From assembly GCA_023390675.1 (NCBI GenBank), contig JAEWCK010000331.1, positions 1-6,608 of the forward strand: a stretch of 6,608 bases of DNA. The letters are read 5' to 3'. This DNA comes from Pseudomonadota bacterium. GTDB taxonomy: Bacteria > Pseudomonadota > Alphaproteobacteria > Sphingomonadales > Sphingomonadaceae. The position numbers were made by a program, and so were the translations under genes. The notes below the pieces were generated by a model. The model ran no database searches, was not told where the DNA came from, and saw only the letters and a program-made list of their open reading frames with translations. Of the stretch, positions 6,383 to 6,608 are shown piece by piece. Within the stretch, counting starts at the first letter, position 1. Every line of letters starts with the position of its first letter.

Positions 6383-6608
6383 ATGAGCATCCGTTGCGCA
6401 GTGATCGGCCATGCCGCGGGCACGACGCATCACCACAATCAGGGGCTCGATTTTGCCACTTGCCATCAGTGCGGCTGCGACCTGATCCGCGCCGATCGAG
6501 GTGAATGGACGCAGGTGCCCAAGGGCTTCCGCATCGTCTGGCGCGAGTTCGGCCGCGAGGGCGACGCCGCCTCGGTCGCGGCGCGGATGGCGCGCAACGC
6601 CCCGCCCC
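6383..6608 (+). CDS. Small putative zinc-ribbon protein, 3' end outside window
   Basis: A frame of at least 75 residues runs off the right edge without a stop. It begins 1 nt after the MraZ-like stop and has an AGGGAG ribosome site. Residues 27-32 read CHQCGC, a zinc-ribbon knuckle, with Cys5, His10 and a HHH run (16-18) as possible further ligands. The following stretch, DLIRADRGEWTQVPKGFRIVW (33-53), resembles small sphingomonad hypothetical proteins with a C-x-x-C-G-x-D-hydrophobic-hydrophobic-R, then VP-x-G-x-R-V-V-W pattern that I recall without a known function. No signal peptide or membrane segment is seen, so it is likely cytoplasmic. Codons strongly favour G or C at position three, supporting coding. 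Whether it works with the MraZ-like protein is inference from the tight coupling. Confidence 0.75.
   Translation, partial: MSIRCAVIGHAAGTTHHHNQGLDFATCHQCGCDLIRADRGEWTQVPKGFRIVWREFGREGDAASVAARMARNAPP

Overview
The window looks like a chromosomal segment of a GC-rich alphaproteobacterium, most likely a sphingomonad (Sphingomonas or a close relative). This rests on very strong G/C preference at third codon positions, the sequence character of the DnaE protein (altered N-terminal PHP motif), the hairpin of the form CCCCGGC-GAAA-GCCGGGG, and the style of the small proteins at the right end. The assignment comes from pattern recognition, not from a database search.

Layout, left to right. (1) Positions 2-127 (+) hold the C-terminal 41 codons of an unrecognised protein. 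(2) A perfect hairpin at 135-158 lies between this gene and the convergent leftward block. (3) Leftward genes, listed in transcription order: dnaE (5748-2272), the alpha subunit of the replicative DNA polymerase III; an AlkK-type fatty-acyl-CoA synthetase (2208-625); and a small glyoxalase-fold (VOC) protein (605-171). The spacings are 63 nt and 19 nt, all on one strand, so co-transcription is plausible, at least for the last two. (4) A 156-bp divergent intergenic region (5749-5904) carries a 12-bp imperfect direct repeat, a 12-bp palindrome, a GANTC site and an AT-rich island. (5) Rightward genes: a MraZ-family protein (5905-6381) and, 1 nt after its stop, a small CxxCxC putative zinc-ribbon protein (6383 to beyond the window end).

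How the genes work together: dnaE is a housekeeping gene. The acyl-CoA synthetase and VOC protein form a small metabolic pair downstream of it, with no evident mechanistic tie to replication. The MraZ-like gene is the most unusual item. It is not followed by rsmH as in the standard division/cell-wall cluster, its two DxxGR-type DNA-contact motifs are eroded, and it is tightly coupled to a zinc-ribbon-like gene and divergent from dnaE. I see no mobile element, CRISPR array, tRNA or rRNA. No clearly new system is evident. The MraZ-like/zinc-ribbon pair and its repeat-bearing intergenic region are the best candidates for follow-up.
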